A DNA stretch of 40,424 nt. It comes from Porticoccaceae bacterium. Lineage in GTDB: Bacteria; Pseudomonadota; Gammaproteobacteria; Pseudomonadales; Porticoccaceae. The notes beneath the pieces are model-generated. The model was not told where the DNA came from and did not search any database. It worked only from the letters and a program-made list of their open reading frames with translations. Within the stretch, counting starts at the first letter, position 1. The number at the start of each line of letters is the position of its first letter. This document shows, one piece after another, positions 38,625 to 40,424 of this stretch. Both the position numbers and the translations under genes were made by a program. The stretch spans positions 1 to 40,424 of the forward strand of contig JAQWUP010000081.1 of the NCBI GenBank assembly GCA_029242085.1, in the 5' to 3' direction.

Positions 38625-38654
38625 ATTTTAGCCTGCTTAATTAATAAGTTACAA
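38625..38654 (-). promoter_or_regulatory. Candidate promoter of mepM-anmK
   Basis: Minus strand TTGTAA, 18 bases, TAAAAT, with a start near 38618, about 28 bases before the mepM ATG. The -35 overlaps a small GTTAC...GTAAC repeat. Confidence 0.5.
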
Positions 38655-38693
38655 CGGTAACCTCGTGCTTTTTGATAACCATGCCATGTACCG

Positions 38694-38719
38694 CGCTGAT
38701 ACATAGGGCACTATCAGCG
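38694..38719. repeat. Perfect 8-bp inverted repeat between mepM and tyrS
   Basis: CGCTGATA and TATCAGCG with a ten-base spacer, lying between the candidate mepM promoter and the candidate tyrS promoter. No T-run. A possible operator or UP-region structure; nothing else in this 215-base gap looks like a gene. Confidence 0.45.
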
Positions 38720-38740
38720 GGACTGAGGGGCTAGAAATTC

Positions 38741-38768
38741 TTGTATTTGGCGTGCCAATCTGTAGAGT
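38741..38768 (+). promoter_or_regulatory. Candidate promoter of tyrS
   Basis: TTGTAT, 16 bases, TAGAGT; the start would be near 38775, about 30 bases before the ATG. The boxes are moderate, but the TAGAGT/16-base layout echoes the rRNA promoters downstream. I see no T-box or other riboswitch. Confidence 0.45.
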
Positions 38769-38805
38769 TGGCGATCCTTGTAACTATGCAGCGAACTAAG
38801 AAAAC

Positions 38806-40110
38806 ATGAACCAAAGTGGTAGCCAACTAACCGAACAATTGCGTAAACGTGGTCTTATAGCTCAGGTCTCTGGTGACAGCGAGTTGGAAGAGCACCTCGA
38901 TCAGAGCCGTACATTATATTGTGGCTTCGATCCTACCGCTGATAGTTTGCATCTCGGCCATCTTGTTCCCCTGCTGGTTTTGAAGCGGTTTCAGGAGGCT
39001 GGGCATAAACCCATAGCGTTGGTTGGCGGCGCTACGGGAATGATCGGTGATCCCAGCTTCAAAGCGGATGAGCGCAAGCTTAATACGCCAGATGTGATTG
39101 CGGGATGGGCGGATAAGATTAAAGGCCAGGTCAGTCAGTTTATTGACTTTGATTGCGGCGATAATTCAGCCGTTGTGGCAAATAATCTAGATTGGACTGC
39201 GCAGATGAGTGCGCTGGATTTTCTGCGCGATGTCGGCAAGCACTTCTCGGTTAATAATATGATTGCCAAGGAGTCAGTGAAACAGCGTATAGATAGAGAG
39301 GGTTCTGGTATCTCGTTTACCGAGTTTTCCTACTCTCTGTTACAGGGCTTAGATTTTGCCGAGCTCAATCGCCGTTATGATTGCACCTTGCAAGTGGGTG
39401 GCAGCGACCAGTGGGGTAATATTGTCAGCGGTATCGATCTCAGTCGGCGGCAGAATAAATCCCAGTGTTTCGCCCTCACTGTGCCACTGATTACCAAGGC
39501 TGATGGCACGAAGTTTGGCAAAACAGAGGCTGGTGCGGTGTGGCTCGATGGCAATAAAACCTCGCCTTATAGCTTCTATCAGTTTTGGTTAAATGTGGCA
39601 GATGCTGATGTTTACAAGTTCTTACACTACTTTACTTTTTTGCCTGTGCAGGACATTGAGGCTATTGAAGCCGCAGATGCCGCCGCCGAAGGTCGACCTC
39701 AGGCTCAGGCTGTCCTTGCGCGGGAGGCAACCAGGCTGGTACATGGCGAAGAGGGCCTTAATGCGGCTCTGCGGATTACCGAAGTGCTGTTTAGTGGCGA
39801 CCCGAATGCTCTGTCGGAGCAAGACTTTCAGCAGTTGCGCCAAGACGGGCTGCCGTCTTCGCCTCTGACGGATGCCGACCTGCAAGAGAACCCACTGACT
39901 AATCTATTGACTGAATGCGGGATGGCTAAGGCCGGGCGCGAAGTGAAGGATGCACTGGGCCGCAATTCTGTGTTTGTGAATGGCCAGGCTAAAGGTGCGC
40001 AAGATAATATGAATAGCGCATCAATCTTTGCTTTGGAGCAGGCTTTATACAGTCGTTTCTTTCTTGTCCGTCTGGGCAAAAAGAAGTACCACATCTTCGA
40101 GCGTCTCTAG
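38806..40110 (+). CDS. tyrS: Tyrosyl-tRNA synthetase
   Basis: Charges tRNA-Tyr with tyrosine. Class I signatures: [17 protein letters not shown] with H49-L-G-H52 (HIGH), [39 protein letters not shown] and [16 protein letters not shown], where KFGKT at about residue 236 replaces KMSKS as in E. coli TyrS. The C-terminal S4 domain ([35 protein letters not shown]) is complete. The 434 residues match the E. coli type (424) rather than the shorter Pseudomonas form. The stop codon lies in the loop of a GAGCGTC...GACGCTC hairpin, and a terminator follows. Confidence 0.97.
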   Translation: MNQSGSQLTEQLRKRGLIAQVSGDSELEEHLDQSRTLYCGFDPTADSLHLGHLVPLLVLKRFQEAGHKPIALVGGATGMIGDPSFKADERKLNTPDVIAGWADKIKGQVSQFIDFDCGDNSAVVANNLDWTAQMSALDFLRDVGKHFSVNNMIAKESVKQRIDREGSGISFTEFSYSLLQGLDFAELNRRYDCTLQVGGSDQWGNIVSGIDLSRRQNKSQCFALTVPLITKADGTKFGKTEAGAVWLDGNKTSPYSFYQFWLNVADADVYKFLHYFTFLPVQDIEAIEAADAAAEGRPQAQAVLAREATRLVHGEEGLNAALRITEVLFSGDPNALSEQDFQQLRQDGLPSSPLTDADLQENPLTNLLTECGMAKAGREVKDALGRNSVFVNGQAKGAQDNMNSASIFALEQALYSRFFLVRLGKKKYHIFERL

Positions 40111-40131
40111 ACGCTCGCCAGCTTCTTCTTC

Positions 40132-40155
40132 AGAGCCCTTTTTTGGGCTCTTTTT
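40132..40155 (+). terminator. Rho-independent terminator after tyrS
   Basis: Perfect stem AGAGCCC / GGGCTCT with a T6 loop, then a T-run (40151-40155). A second hairpin at 40099-40116 (GAGCGTC-TCTA-GACGCTC) covers the tyrS stop. Together they insulate tyrS from the rRNA promoters. Confidence 0.9.
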
Positions 40156-40186
40156 GCCTCCTTGCAAAATAATCCCCAATAAGTGG

Positions 40187-40223
40187 TTGACAGTACATAG
40201 CCTATCTGTAGAATGCGCGCTCC
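40187..40223 (+). promoter_or_regulatory. rRNA operon promoter P1 (tandem copy 1)
   Basis: TTGACA, 16 bases, TAGAAT, then the GC-rich discriminator GCGCGCTCC. The perfect -35, short spacer and GC-rich discriminator are hallmarks of stable-RNA promoters under stringent (ppGpp) control. A hairpin GCTGGC...GCCAGC and the block CACGAAATA lie in the early transcript. Confidence 0.9.
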
Positions 40224-40298
40224 TGCAAAGGTGAGCTGGCACGAAATAGCCAGCAATAGCGGGTGAAAACGGCGATTTAAGTTATTTTCACTTAGTTG

Positions 40299-40335
40299 TT
40301 GACAGAAGTATTTTTGCCGCTAGAATGCGCGCTCC
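40299..40335 (+). promoter_or_regulatory. rRNA operon promoter P2 (tandem copy 2)
   Basis: The same layout as P1, TTGACA, 16 bases, TAGAAT, GCGCGCTCC, 112 bases downstream, again followed by CACGAAATA at nearly the same distance. An AT-rich region with GTGAAAA...TTTTCAC ends shortly before the -35 and could be an UP element or a Fis-bound site. Confidence 0.9.
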
Positions 40336-40411
40336 CAACAGTAATGTTGAGACACGAAATAAGCGTCAAATCAGAGAGTGAAATTAAAGTTGAATAATTC
40401 ACTTTCTATAG

Positions 40412-40424
40412 TTGACAAAGGGTT
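40412..40424 (+). promoter_or_regulatory. rRNA operon promoter P3, -35 element (cut by window edge)
   Basis: TTGACA at 40412-40417, 113 bases after the P2 -35 and again after an AT-rich GTGAA...TTCAC stretch. The spacer and -10 are outside the window. The 16S gene is expected downstream, as in Pseudomonas, where tyrS is followed by an rRNA operon. Confidence 0.7.

Noticed and set aside
40131-40424. tRNA genes after tyrS
   Set aside because: No cloverleaf, T-loop or CCA pattern; the region is terminator plus promoters only.

Overview
The window looks like core chromosome of a free-living, probably marine gammaproteobacterium with medium GC. Gene families and gene order point to the Pseudomonas/Cellvibrionales side of the class (SAR92- or OM60-like at best; this is inference, since no 16S lies inside the window). 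Several blocks keep the gene order known from Pseudomonas: dsbD/aroQ-accB-accC-prmA-DUF3426-dusB-fis-purH-(purD), rpiA/ilvA, zapA-6S RNA-fau, ygfB-pepP-ubi, and argC-DUF6776-bactofilin-erpA-anmK-mepM-tyrS followed by an rRNA operon.

Layout. 1-4.6 kb: the truncated purD (minus), then a plus-strand group that separates purD from purH: a class I DNA photolyase with a damaged start, a secreted formylglycine-type sulfatase and a broken SAM methyltransferase gene. 4.6-11.8 kb: a long minus-strand run covering fatty-acid synthesis (accBC), shikimate (aroQ), ribosome and tRNA modification (prmA, dusB), nucleoid and rRNA control (fis) and purine synthesis (purH). 12-15.5 kb: dsbD diverges from a copper-chaperone gene and a DUF2333 membrane protein, a likely envelope redox/copper module. 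15.5-18 kb: a PAS-GGDEF-EAL c-di-GMP protein with degenerate motifs, split by one frameshift. 18-24.2 kb: a PfkB sugar kinase, rpiA, ilvA, pyruvate kinase, fau, 6S RNA, zapA and a ZapB-like gene.

24.3-27.4 kb: ygfB-pepP-ubiI-like. 27.4-33 kb: a minus-strand group with haem synthesis (hemJ, hemL, hemB), rsuA, an RsmC-like methyltransferase and a RIO kinase. 33-38.6 kb: argC, DUF6776, bactofilin, erpA, a DsrE-like gene with one internal stop, and (minus) mepM-anmK for cell-wall turnover. 38.8 kb to the end: tyrS, a terminator, and three tandem copies of a strong stringent-type promoter module about 112 bp apart, almost certainly the rRNA operon promoters; the third copy runs off the window.

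I see no CRISPR array, transposon, phage, toxin-antitoxin or defence system, and no clear new multi-gene system. The most interesting items are the repeated rRNA promoter array, the degenerate c-di-GMP protein beside DUF2333, the accessory insertion between purH and purD, an RsuA with its catalytic-motif arginine changed to leucine, and an unusual number of one-base lesions in otherwise good genes, which could be real pseudogenisation or assembly error.
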